Below, piece after piece: positions 23,201 through 32,272 of a DNA stretch of 64,000 bases (its first letter is position 1; every line of letters begins with the position of its first letter). The DNA comes from Endothia cerciana. Lineage: Eukaryota > Ascomycota > Sordariomycetes > Diaporthales > Cryphonectriaceae. Where the stretch lies: the NCBI GenBank assembly GCA_026119935.1, contig JALRMH010000002.1, forward strand, positions 558,001-622,000, written 5' to 3'. The notes under the pieces are model-generated. The model made no database searches, was not told the origin of the DNA, and saw nothing but the letters and a program-made list of their open reading frames with translations. The translations under genes and the position numbers were made by a program.

Positions 23201-23484
23201 TGACCTGCTGCCCAAAGGTATAGAGTAACTACAGACTCAGTCTTATCAACGAAGGCGATCTTCCTGGTAGCTAGTTATCTGATGTATATAGGGGGCGCCT
23301 CAAATTGGATGTGGTTAAGCTGCTTGTGACCTTTGTTGATTAGTGCCGTGACGTGAGAAAGCCTCACTAGCCTGAGACACATCTCTTCTATGTAAGTAGG
23401 TGTACGCAAAAATACGGGCGTGTTTGATTAAAGAGTCGAGAAGTCAATACCCTAGGTAGTACGAGTGTCTCAAGTGTCTCAAAT
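23201..23484. other. short convergent intergenic region
   Basis: This stretch holds the 3' UTRs of the GFA gene (+) and 6-phosphofructokinase (-). Nothing else is seen. Confidence 0.5.
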
Positions 23485-25839
23485 CTATTCTAGGCCACGC
23501 TTGACATCCTTCGCCCTCAGCCCCGTCAAGCTCTGCTCGGGCCTGGGATACTCCGGTCTGCCGCCCAGGATATCTACTGTATCCTTCATGTACACCCAGT
23601 GCTCCTCAATCGGCCTCCTGTTGGCCCAGTCCGTCTCTTTATCCTCGACTTCCTTCATGGGCGTGAACACCACGCTCGCACCCCTGATGCCGATGACCGC
23701 CGAGCTCATGGGGTCCGACATCACGCGGTCTGCCGCGTCGCGGCCGAAATTCTCCAGGTGCTGGATACATTTGATGGCGAGTCGAGCGGCGCGGCACCTG
23801 TCCATGGGCGATGGCACTCCACCCTGCTGCACGTGGCCCGGGATGCTGTCCCGCGATTCGAAACGGTCGTGGGCCTCCTCGCGGATGATGTCGGCGATCA
23901 GCTTCGCAGAGTAGACCTTCGAGGCCTTCTCGTTGATCAGGATTAATCGTCCAGCACGGGACTGGCCCTTATCCTTGGCGAACACTTCCTTCAGGTGCCG
24001 CACGTCCGCCTCGAGCATCCCCAAGCTGACGCCCTCCTCGGGGGTGTATACAGCAACGGCACCAACGCCGAGGCCGGCAAGGGTAGCGACGTAACCAGAG
24101 CGGCCGCCCTGGGTCTCGATCACGAAGACACGGCGACGGGCTGCGGAGGCGGACTGCTTGATCTTGTCGCAGTAATCGATCAACTCGTTCAAGCAGGTAT
24201 CGGAGCCAATCGAGTATTCGGTGCCGGGGACGTTGTTGGATATGGTGGCTGGCAGGGTGACCATGGGAATACGTAGGGAAGGGAACTGTTCCCGGGCGAT
24301 ACGAAGCTGTGATACTGCATGGAAGGCCTCGAAGCCTCCGATCAGGAAGAGTGCGTCAAACCTGTACTGCTTGATGAGGTTGGCGATAAGTTCCATGCCC
24401 GACTCCTTGGGCAGCTCGCGGTTCGTGCCAATCTCGGAACCGCCCTTGCTAGCCCAACCATCAACCTCCAGCCAGTCGAAGTTCCGCACAGCTCCCGTTG
24501 GTCTGTCACCGTGATGCCTGGCGAACCCGGCAAATCCATTGTGAATAGCAACTGGCTCATGTCCACGGGAGATGCAGTATGCCACACCGGCTCGGATGGC
24601 AGCGTTCATCCCACCAGCTGGCGCACCGACGTTGATAAATCCGATCCTCATGCGCTTGTCCTCGGGGAGCTTGTGTTCGCCGTTCAGATTTGCCGTTGTC
24701 GTTAGCATGTATGATGCGTACTGGTCAGCAAACTCGGTGTCGCGAAGTGCCATGGCCTTGTCAAAGTCCTGTGCCTCGATAGCCTTGGCCACGGCCTTGG
24801 TGTCTATCACTGCCTGCATAAGGGGCCTCCGGACGATCTTGTTCTCGGTAATAGCGATGAAGCAGGTCTCAGTCTCGGGCGTCGCCTCAAGCACGGCCTT
24901 GACAGCCTCAACACCCTGAAGAGTGGCCAGCATCCGGTCATACGCAACAGCGGTACCGCCTCGCTGGACGTGACCAAGGGTTGTGATCCGAGTGTCGAGG
25001 TGGAGGCCATTGGGGTCCGCCAGTAGGTCCTTGATCATGCTCGGGGAGATCTTGTTGCTGTACCTGTCGTGAGCGCCCTCCGCGATGATGACGATGGTCT
25101 TCCTCTTGCCCAGGCTGCGGTGCTTCTTGATGATGGAGCACATCTCCTCCCTCCAGTTGTCTTCTCTCGGTTTCTCCGGGATGAAGACGAAGTCAGCCCC
25201 GGTAGCAACACCGGCCATGAGAGCCAGCCATCCACAGTGCCTGCCCATGACCTCGATGACGAAAGCACGCGAGTGAGATGAGGCCGTCGCCTCGATGTAG
25301 TCGACCATCTCACAGATCCTGGAGAGGGCAGAGTACCCGCCGATGGTAGCATCCGTGCCAGACATATCATTATCGATAGAGCCGACGGTGCCGACAATGT
25401 TGAGGTGCTTGTAGGGGGCGACCTGGGCCCTGGCCAGCTCCTTCTTCTGGACGAGCTCGTCCAACAGCGATGGCCACTCTGCCCGGAACTTGTCGGCGCC
25501 GGTGAGCGAGCCGTCACCGCCGCAGATGATCAACGCGTCGATGCCGTTCAGGACCATGTTCTTGGCGCCGGTCAGGCGACCAGGCCGCTCGTAGAACTCC
25601 ATACATCTAGCGGTCCCGATGAGTGTGCCACCCTCGGAGAGCCACCCTCGGACATCGTCCCATGCCATCTTCCGGATGTAGTCGCCGCCCCTGACCAGAC
25701 CCTCGTATCCCTCGTAAATGCAGTACGCGTCGCAGCCCATGTGCAGGGCCATGCGGACGCAGGCCCGGACGACTCCGTTCATGCCAGGGGAGTCACCTCC
25801 CGAGGTCATGATGGCGATCTTCTTCTTCGGTGATGCCAT
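23485..25839 (-). CDS. pfkA: 6-phosphofructokinase
   Basis: Single coding exon of 784 aa from the Met at 25839 (MASPKKKIAIMTSGGDSPGM). It has the tandem-duplicated eukaryotic PFK layout. The N-terminal catalytic half has the GGDSPGMN and ICGGDGSLTGAD nucleotide-binding loops, the catalytic GSIDNDMSGTDATIGG and the substrate motif EVMGRHCGWLALM. The C-terminal regulatory half has INVGAPAGGMNAAIR, IGGFEAFHA and ETQGGRSGYVATLAGL. It phosphorylates fructose 6-phosphate with ATP in glycolysis, and the C-half carries allosteric sites in this family. The length matches filamentous-fungal PfkA (about 780 aa), which lacks the long N-terminal extension of yeast subunits. The frame is open upstream to 26007, but that segment lies in the 5' UTR region just before a likely UTR intron. 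Confidence 0.96.
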   Translation of the reverse strand: MASPKKKIAIMTSGGDSPGMNGVVRACVRMALHMGCDAYCIYEGYEGLVRGGDYIRKMAWDDVRGWLSEGGTLIGTARCMEFYERPGRLTGAKNMVLNGIDALIICGGDGSLTGADKFRAEWPSLLDELVQKKELARAQVAPYKHLNIVGTVGSIDNDMSGTDATIGGYSALSRICEMVDYIEATASSHSRAFVIEVMGRHCGWLALMAGVATGADFVFIPEKPREDNWREEMCSIIKKHRSLGKRKTIVIIAEGAHDRYSNKISPSMIKDLLADPNGLHLDTRITTLGHVQRGGTAVAYDRMLATLQGVEAVKAVLEATPETETCFIAITENKIVRRPLMQAVIDTKAVAKAIEAQDFDKAMALRDTEFADQYASYMLTTTANLNGEHKLPEDKRMRIGFINVGAPAGGMNAAIRAGVAYCISRGHEPVAIHNGFAGFARHHGDRPTGAVRNFDWLEVDGWASKGGSEIGTNRELPKESGMELIANLIKQYRFDALFLIGGFEAFHAVSQLRIAREQFPSLRIPMVTLPATISNNVPGTEYSIGSDTCLNELIDYCDKIKQSASAARRRVFVIETQGGRSGYVATLAGLGVGAVAVYTPEEGVSLGMLEADVRHLKEVFAKDKGQSRAGRLILINEKASKVYSAKLIADIIREEAHDRFESRDSIPGHVQQGGVPSPMDRCRAARLAIKCIQHLENFGRDAADRVMSDPMSSAVIGIRGASVVFTPMKEVEDKETDWANRRPIEEHWVYMKDTVDILGGRPEYPRPEQSLTGLRAKDVKRGLE

Positions 25840-25928
25840 GGTTGTAGAGGGAAGGGGAAATGGTGAAGCAGGAGAAGAGTGTGTAAAGTAGGTAGGCAGG
25901 TATCGCAGCAATGAACCTGGGAATAGTG

Positions 25929-26285
25929 CTGTGATGTTAGCAATGATCGAGGTCGCAAGGCGTAGAACAGTCCGGGGGGACCAGAACCAAGAAGGCAGCA
26001 TCAGCAAGAGATGGTGTCCAAGGTATCAAATTGGAGGTAAGTATCCCCAGAGAACGTCCTCAACCCAGAGGGAGCATCCAGTCCCGCCGTGCAATTGGTA
26101 CAGCTCGCTGTCGAGCCCAGACCTGACGCAGTATGCCACACCCCGTTGGCCGTACCAATGCGGCGACATGCAGGCCCAAGCTCGATCGGCTCCTTGCCCT
26201 CTCCCTCGAGGATGCGCGGGGCACTTTGGACTAGGCACTGAAGGCCGCGGGGTCTCACTGACGCTGGACTTTTGAAAACACTTAC
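25929..26285 (-). promoter_or_regulatory. probable intron in the 5' UTR of the 6-phosphofructokinase gene
   Basis: On the minus strand a strong donor (GAGTAAGTG, G of GT at 26285) is followed about 350 nt later by a branch site GCTAAC and acceptors ATCACAG (AG at 25930-25929) and TTCCCAG (AG at 25918-25917). The distance and sites fit a long 5' UTR intron, common in highly expressed fungal glycolytic genes. Which acceptor is used cannot be decided by eye. Confidence 0.5.
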
Positions 26286-27353
26286 TCAGGGATGGGTTCA
26301 GGAAGTGAACAAGTAGGGGTTGTTATGGCATTCGACTTCTGCTGGAGAAAAGAGGCACTCCCCTCTGAGCAAGGAAGGGAGGTTTCGACTCAGGTGAGGC
26401 GGGAACCCAGACAGGACAGGCCTAATAATAAGCTTGAGGGCAGGTCTGCGCGGGCTGACGTTGGTTGCAGCAGGTGCTGCAGCGCTGCAGTATGATGGAA
26501 GGTGGGATGTTTAGAGCTCTTATCTTATCGTAGCTCAGCCCCCACATTGGCGCTGGCTGGCAGGCGGAAGGGGGCGAGGAAAAAAAAAAAAAAAAAGGTC
26601 TTTTTGTTTGGGTGACTTCATAGCAGTGTCGTGTTTCCTCCTAATGGGGCCCGAAACGTAATTTTATCCCTCATACGACCCGACCGCTTCACACTCTCTC
26701 GGCGCGAGTCTCGCTGAATTTCCGTAGCACAACGACGGACCACAGTGGATCTGTCGCCGCTCGCCGGCCAGTGATGGCTCGGAAAAGGTGGTCTGTCTCT
26801 GTCTCGTCTCATGCTGCCCAGAAAAACTTGTCGTATGTCACACGTACGTGAGCAGATGTCGAGAGATTTTCAAGGGCACCCGCGCAAGGGCTGTTGAATC
26901 TCGAGGCCGAGGAGAGCGGCCACAGATGACCTGATTTCTATTCTATTCTAGGTCCTCAGCCTTGTATGTCCCCGACCAAGGGGGCGGCGTGTCACCGCAC
27001 ATACATGGAAAGGAGCAGTATCCTAGCAGTCCCAAAATACCATGCAGAGAGGTCAAAGTCACACAGCGTAGTATTTGGGTGATTTAAGACCAACTAGCTG
27101 GTGGAGGGGAATATCAGAATGGGATGGGTGCGCTGCTGAGGTGGCTTTAAGCCCCCCTGTAATAACTGTACTGTGGTACCGTGGTACTTCCTGTGGCGCT
27201 GGGACTCGGTCGCAGCAGGCCGACACCCCAGTAGACGGTCCCCACTTCCAGGTCTCCAGCAATTGGCCCGTCAAACGCGCCAGGCGGTTGTACCATGGGG
27301 AGAGAGCTCTAGTGCTTCAGCCTTACAGCCGGGCACCACCCATCACGTCGATA
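26286..27353. other. intergenic, divergent promoters of pfkA and MED17
   Basis: This stretch holds a run of about 18 A near 26580-26597, CT/GA-rich sequence and no supported coding frame. It separates the minus-strand 6-phosphofructokinase from plus-strand MED17. Confidence 0.5.
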
Positions 27354-29459
27354 ATGAGCAGCAAACCCAACAACAACAAGATGGGGCCGGGTGTTGGATC
27401 AGCCGTCAAGATGGCCCCGAGGCCTTCTACCTCCTTCGCCCTGACCCCTCTCGCCCTCGGCGACCGTAGGCCTCAGAACCTCAGCGAGTTCATCCAGCGC
27501 GTCAACGCTGAGCGGGGTGGCTTTCGAAACATCACTGAGGAAGGCCTGTGCGAGGAGGCAGAGGCCGGCGCCAGCGGGGTCGTCGAGTCCAAGGAGGTTG
27601 ACATGCTTGATGGGAAACCTGAGGATGACGACGACCCCAAGAAGATAGGGCCTGAGGAGTTTCAGGCGGCCATCAGCGAGGTATTGACACAGGCCGAGTA
27701 CGCTCCCTTGTTGGCTGTCTGCGGAGGACATCGCAGGTGCTAGAACTTGCTGACCTTCTTCTGCTCTAGGGTCGCACACCAGAATGCCATGCTTGCCCTC
27801 GACTTCCTGTCCCTCCTGCTCACCAAAGACGATCCGGCACAGGCCGGCATGTCCCTCTCCCCGGGCCTTCGAGACCTCGTCGGGGTCGGTGTCCTCGGCG
27901 CCGATAAGCTTGTCAGGTCTAACCTCACGGAATCTCGCCTGCAGGACCACAAGACCGTGGCGACCGGTTGGAAGCTGGCGGACATTAATCGGACCGTCGA
28001 CTCGCTGCTCACGTCCGCCTCCCGGCTCCAGAAGGAGATGGCTGTCGAGGCCAGGTACTGGGAGGAGGTCCTTGCGGTCAGCAACAAGGGCTGGACGATC
28101 ACCCACGTCCCGAACGAGCCAGAGAATCTCGGCGTGAGGTACGGTTTCTCCGAGGCTGCGCCCAACTTCCGGAAGACAAGTCTGGCACCCATGCGACGGA
28201 CCGAGGAGGGAAGCGTCGATCTAGACTGCGGTACGATGCTTGGCGAGTCCCAGAGGCTGCTGGTGATACTCGAGCAGGATGGGAGGGCCGTGGGACACTC
28301 TTCGCTCCCAGATCCCCTACCTCAAGATGCCCCCTTGGAGGACCGGGTTCTTGAGGCTCGCAATACAATATTCGCGCAGGAGCTATGGCACGAGTTGGAC
28401 CGCGAGGGCCGCCTGTTTCCAGCCTACGGCGTGCGTGTGGAGGACGGCGTCCTTTCATACACCTACAATGCGAGCTCACGGATTGTGGTTCGGCTGCTGC
28501 CCCTGGAGCAGGGTCCCGAGGGAGAGTCAGTGCGCTCGCTGCCGGAGGACCAACGTGCTGAGGCCCTCAGCGCAGCCCTACACCAGTTGCTGACCTACGC
28601 GCACCGGGTCAACAACTCGAAACGCTCGCGGGCGAACCCCAGGAACCGCAAACAGACCGCCCAGTCGCAGCCGTATCAGCTTGTGCGCCCGTTGCTAGCC
28701 TATACCCAACATGAGAAGTCGGTGGAGGAGGCTACGAGATTCTTCTCGGATCTGACGACCGTCCTGCAGTCCGCCGGCATTGCCACGGCCATGTTCAAGC
28801 TGACCGAGCCGCCAATCGCCCCGAGCTTCGCGTCAGCTAACAGCTCGCTATCAGAGGCTCTCATCATGTCCCTGCTTCGACCGTTAGAGTGCCAGTTCGA
28901 GTTCAACATCACGCCGGAGGCTAGGGTACTCATTCACTGCCGAACAGCGATGCGGAACTTCATCCTGACTACCTACCACATCTATCCCCTGCCTCTCGCA
29001 TCAGGCGCGGCGAGCCCCCTGCGGAAACTGTATCCGCCCAGCGAGCTCAGTAACAGTGAGGGCTACACCCTGCCTGATCTCAAGTATTTCCTGCAGCAGG
29101 CCGTCGTCCGCGTTCTCGTCGACCGTGCCGCCAAGCTCATCCCGCACGTCTCTCCAGCGACGTCACAAGCAGATAGAGAGCTGGAGCCCAGGTGGATTAA
29201 GCACTTCACCGGCACGGCGCTCAGGAACGCCAACGACGAGAAGGAGGAGATCAAGTTTGACGTGGTCGTCCCGAGGGCGGCGGTGGACGGGCAGCACCCC
29301 GAGCTACGCGTCCGAGGGAGCTGGAATGCTGGCCAGACCACATCTGCGCAGCGAAGCTGGACCTGGCGCGTCGGGGATGCCGTGCGAGGGGTCAGGATGG
29401 AGAGCTTCGAGCAGGCCGTCAGGGATCTGATCCGCCGAGAGGCGCGGCCGGAACCCTGA
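27354..29459 (+). CDS. MED17: Mediator complex subunit 17
   Basis: Two exons, 27354-27697 and 27770-29459, give 677 aa. The intron 27698-27769 (GTACGC ... GCTGAC ... CTCTAG) splits a Glu codon and restores the motif LTQAEVAHQNAMLALDFLSL, typical of Med17 in filamentous fungi. Other diagnostics are an N-terminal PQNLSEFIQRVNAERGGFRN, then GWKLADINRTVDSLLTSASR, AVEARYWEEVLAVSNKGW and NLGVRYGFSEAAP. Med17 (yeast Srb4) is a scaffold of the Mediator head module that contacts RNA polymerase II. The Met at 27354 or the later Met at 27411 (MAPRPSTSF) could be the start. No coiled-coil or membrane segment beyond family expectation is seen. Confidence 0.92.
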
Positions 29460-30174
29460 ACACGCGGTTCAGGTGAATGTCAGGTCTGACGCAATCCCTC
29501 GCGAGGGTGTACCTCCCTGGACTGCGCCACGGCAAATAAAGTCCAGGGCTGCCTGTGCAGGGTCCACTCCATACTAGATAGAAACCAGCAGCAAATACCC
29601 AGGGGTGACGCCAATAAAGAAGCCGCGCTTGGCAGGTGTCTTGACAGCTCGTGACATCGGGCATTTTTATCAAAAGGAATAGGGACGAAAACAAGGCCGC
29701 TAGGGTCGCCTGGACCCTTGTCTAAATTAGGACCAGAAATGAAAATATTCCCGCCATTCAAGCGATAGCGACTATTGCTGCCCCTGAACTCCGATCAGCC
29801 CCATAGAAGCGATCTCCGGGGGTTCTCTATCGAGAGCCAAGCGTGCGAGGTCATCATCCCCCTGCCCCCCCCCCCGCCCCCTCGAACAGCAGTCAAAGAT
29901 GTTAAAAGGTAATTTGTATGCTAGGCAGGGGACGACGGTCCCATGCTTTTGCTGCCCAAAACGAATTATCAGGCACTCTTCGTCCATGCCAGCTTGAAAG
30001 ACAGTGTACCTTGTCCCTGGTCCCAGGACTTAGCCCATGTGCTATTCTGGGGTACCACTGACGCCGCGTCCGTACTCGAACAGGGGCCCTTAACAAGGTT
30101 TCTTGGCCATCAACGGCATGACAGTGGAAGCGCCCAATATTTACCGAAACAAGTTGCGCTCATGAGCCCAGTGC
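29460..30174. other. intergenic, no supported gene
   Basis: This is the 3' flank of MED17 and the 3' flank of the small minus-strand gene. A run of C lies near 29866-29882. Nothing coding is supported. Confidence 0.5.
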
Positions 30175-30578
30175 TTAGGAGTTGAGAAAATTCCACACTC
30201 CCGCCACTCTTCCCGACAGTTTCTGCACATCTGAACTGTTGTGCCACGGCTCTGGGATCAGCAGGCCCCGAAGGGCACCCTCATCGGTCAGGATATCCTC
30301 AATATGGTCCTCGATCTCGGTATCAGCACTGATGTACACAGGCACATCTCTGCCAGACATGCTGAGCAACCGGATAAGAATCTCCTAATATGTTTCGTTA
30401 GAGTCTTGCCTATAGAATTTGTATAGGAAATACTTACGTTGTCATGTTTCTGCTGCTTGAGATAGGCCTGGATCACGGGGTCAGAGAGCTTGAAGATCCA
30501 CTTGATGTAAGCAGGTCGGACAGCGGACTGGTCGGCAGCCTTCTTGGCGAGGACGATGGGAATGGTAATAGTCTCCAT
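30175..30578 (-). CDS. small two-exon hypothetical protein
   Basis: Minus-strand exons 30578-30438 and 30384-30175 are joined across a 53-nt intron with a perfect donor (AACGTAAGT) and an ATTAG acceptor, giving 116 aa. The start is METITIPIVLAKKAADQ; the second exon begins EILIRLLSMSGRDVPVYI and ends GVWNFLNS. No domain, signal peptide or membrane segment is recognised. It is mildly acidic. The canonical intron and continuous frame support a real gene. It may be the 3' part of a longer, decayed gene, because protein-like sequence on the same strand continues upstream to about 31250 in other frames. I do not assign a function. Confidence 0.45.
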
Positions 30579-30663
30579 TCTCTTTTTTTTTCTCCCACAG
30601 AATTAGCATTCGAACCCACAGCTTTGTTGTAGCAAGGAGATCAAAGTTGTCCGCTTTACCGAT

Positions 30664-31260
30664 CAAGCCACAACTGTAGCACTACACTTGTAGCCAGTAA
30701 AGGGAGGAGAATTGCTTGCTATGATATTCAGAGCTGTAGAGACAGCTGGATAGAGCGAGTTCGAGTTTTCCACAGTGTGAATACGAGATTGCTCGAAATA
30801 GCGAATAAGCCATCTGGTTGACTGATTGTGACTATAGGAGGGCATTTTAACAGTAAGTTTCTGTTCAGCAGCATTGTAATCGTAGCTGTTGAATTAAAAT
30901 GGCAAAAATGTCATTTTGAACAATTGCTGCTGAGTAGAAGTGATGGGAAAAACTACCGGCACTTATCATCATTGGCATTAAGAAAGTTCTGAGCAGCATC
31001 AAAATGTTTTGGGGAAAGACGGCAGTCCATGGCGATATTATTTCCGTAGTCTCAAAAGATAGCTTCCAAGGCATGTTTGATATTACCATCATACTCATCC
31101 ACTATATCGCGGGCATCCCTATCTTTAAGCAGAGTGGGAGAGGGCGAAGGTGGCAACACTCCATTGCTCAGTGCTGTGCAATTGCTGTCAACATCACCAG
31201 TCGAGGTGATAGGAGGGGAGGGCATCATCATCGAGGGTGTTATCTTATGTGTGCCCTGAT
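30664..31260 (-). pseudogene. decayed coding stretch, unknown fungal family
   Basis: On the minus strand, protein-like segments line up with one in-frame stop and one possible intron. First comes DARDIVDEYDGNIKHALEAIF, then a TGA. It continues in frame as DYGNNIAMDCRLSPKHFDAA and NFLNANDDKCR. A GTAGTT donor and TTCAACAG acceptor then join it to YDYNAAEQKLTVKMPSYSHN, and the stretch closes with SPPFTGYKCSATVVA. The pattern LSPxxFD...YDYxxxxQxLxxKMPSxxH faintly resembles a dispersed fungal family of unknown proteins, but I would not rely on this. The internal stop and missing start argue for a relic. Confidence 0.3.
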
Positions 31261-31448
31261 AGAAAAAGTAGAATGAAGAGAGATAAGGCAAAGTGCTTCC
31301 TGTCTTGTTGTCGTGATGAGGACAGGACTGTCGCTGGTTCGACTAGACATTTTCATTGTAAGTAACTTGGCACTCCTTAGTAGGACGATGAGTGAAGTAA
31401 ATGTGAATTGGCGTCGAGATAGATACCATACTGTCTGTGGCAGGTGAG

Positions 31449-31503
31449 GCCGCTTTTGACATGTCTCAGCGGCAGGCAGCTTTTGACTTGTCTCAGCGGC
31501 AGG
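31449..31503. repeat. 27-bp tandem duplication
   Basis: Two adjacent copies of a unit reading GCTTTTGACNTGTCTCAGCG followed by GCAGGCA (or GCAGGCN) differ at one or two bases. Confidence 0.7.
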
Positions 31504-31742
31504 CAAATGGGCGCAGTGATATTAATATTCTATTGGAGTGCAGCATCTGAGCATCCCAGATTGGTAGTCCATGGGGGCCGTTTTACTTCTGGGTGATTTT
31601 GCACTACGATGCGAACTGTGGAAAGGACCCGTAGATGCCGAGGCACTTGGTCAGTGCCCCGTCACGCACGACCAAACCTCACACGCGTCGCATGTTCTCT
31701 CAACACCCGAGCACCTCGCCACGCGGTCATCTGTCGTAATCA

Positions 31743-31769
31743 CACGCACGCACACACGCGCGCGCGCGC

Positions 31770-31803
<34 letters not shown>
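31743..31803. repeat. compound (CA)n-(CG)n-(GACA)n microsatellite
   Basis: CA and CG dinucleotides pass directly into about eight GACA tetranucleotides, some 50 bases before the start codon of the next gene, in its probable 5' UTR. Confidence 0.9.
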
Positions 31804-31806
<3 letters not shown>

Positions 31807-31852
31807 TCCCCCAGCATCAAAAAGTCCAAACAGGGTTTACAGTCACGTCGAG

Positions 31853-32272
31853 ATGCCACCCAGCCCCTCGCCCACGGCGGGCCACGTCAGGGTAACGACC
31901 TTTCCCCTGGTCCGCCGCCACCTCGTCCCCACGGCCATCTGCGCCTTGATCATGCTCCTCTGCTCCCGCCGCGCGTTCATACAGCCCGGCTCGCCCATCC
32001 ACGACCGTGTCCTCGCCCCGCTGTCTACCGCCACAACCGCCATCGACGTGCAGGGCGTCGCGGCCACGGTGCAGGACTGGTCCTTCCGGTTCTTCGTGGG
32101 GCTGCACTCGCTCGAGGTCCCGCTGTTCGCGGCCACGAAGCTGAGGGCGCACGGGGTGGCCTTCCTGAGCGGGCTGTGGTGGAAGTGGGTGCTCGCTGTG
32201 TTCCTGGGCGGGAAGCTTACGTGGGACCACTTCGCGGAGACGGTCAAGGCCGCGCAGGCAAAGGGGAGGTAG
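31853..32272 (+). CDS. small membrane protein, DUF4499-like
   Basis: Single exon, 139 aa from the Met at 31853 (MPPSPSPTAGHVRVTTFPLV). The frame is open far upstream, but only through a microsatellite. A hydrophobic segment (HLVPTAICALIMLLC) lies near residues 23-40. The C-terminal half has the layout FRFFVGLHSLEVPLFAATKL, then WWKWVLAVFLGGKLTWDHF. The arrangement of an FxxGxHxxE-type motif followed by a Trp-rich hydrophobic segment with GG resembles small fungal DUF4499 integral membrane proteins. The match is by eye and modest. Function is unknown; an ER or mitochondrial membrane is plausible. Confidence 0.6.
   Translation: MPPSPSPTAGHVRVTTFPLVRRHLVPTAICALIMLLCSRRAFIQPGSPIHDRVLAPLSTATTAIDVQGVAATVQDWSFRFFVGLHSLEVPLFAATKLRAHGVAFLSGLWWKWVLAVFLGGKLTWDHFAETVKAAQAKGR

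Larger units (their letters stand above)
31261..31852. other. repeat-bearing intergenic region
   Basis: This stretch contains a 27-bp imperfect tandem duplication at about 31449-31503 and a compound CA/CG/GACA microsatellite at about 31743-31803. No supported gene is present. Confidence 0.5.

Noticed and set aside
30595..30672. A tRNA-like sequence on the minus strand with good A-box (TGGCTTGATCGG) and B-box (GGTTCGAATGC) matches
   Set aside because: The D stem forms, but no T stem and no proper anticodon stem can be drawn, and the stretch overlaps the end of a decayed coding region.
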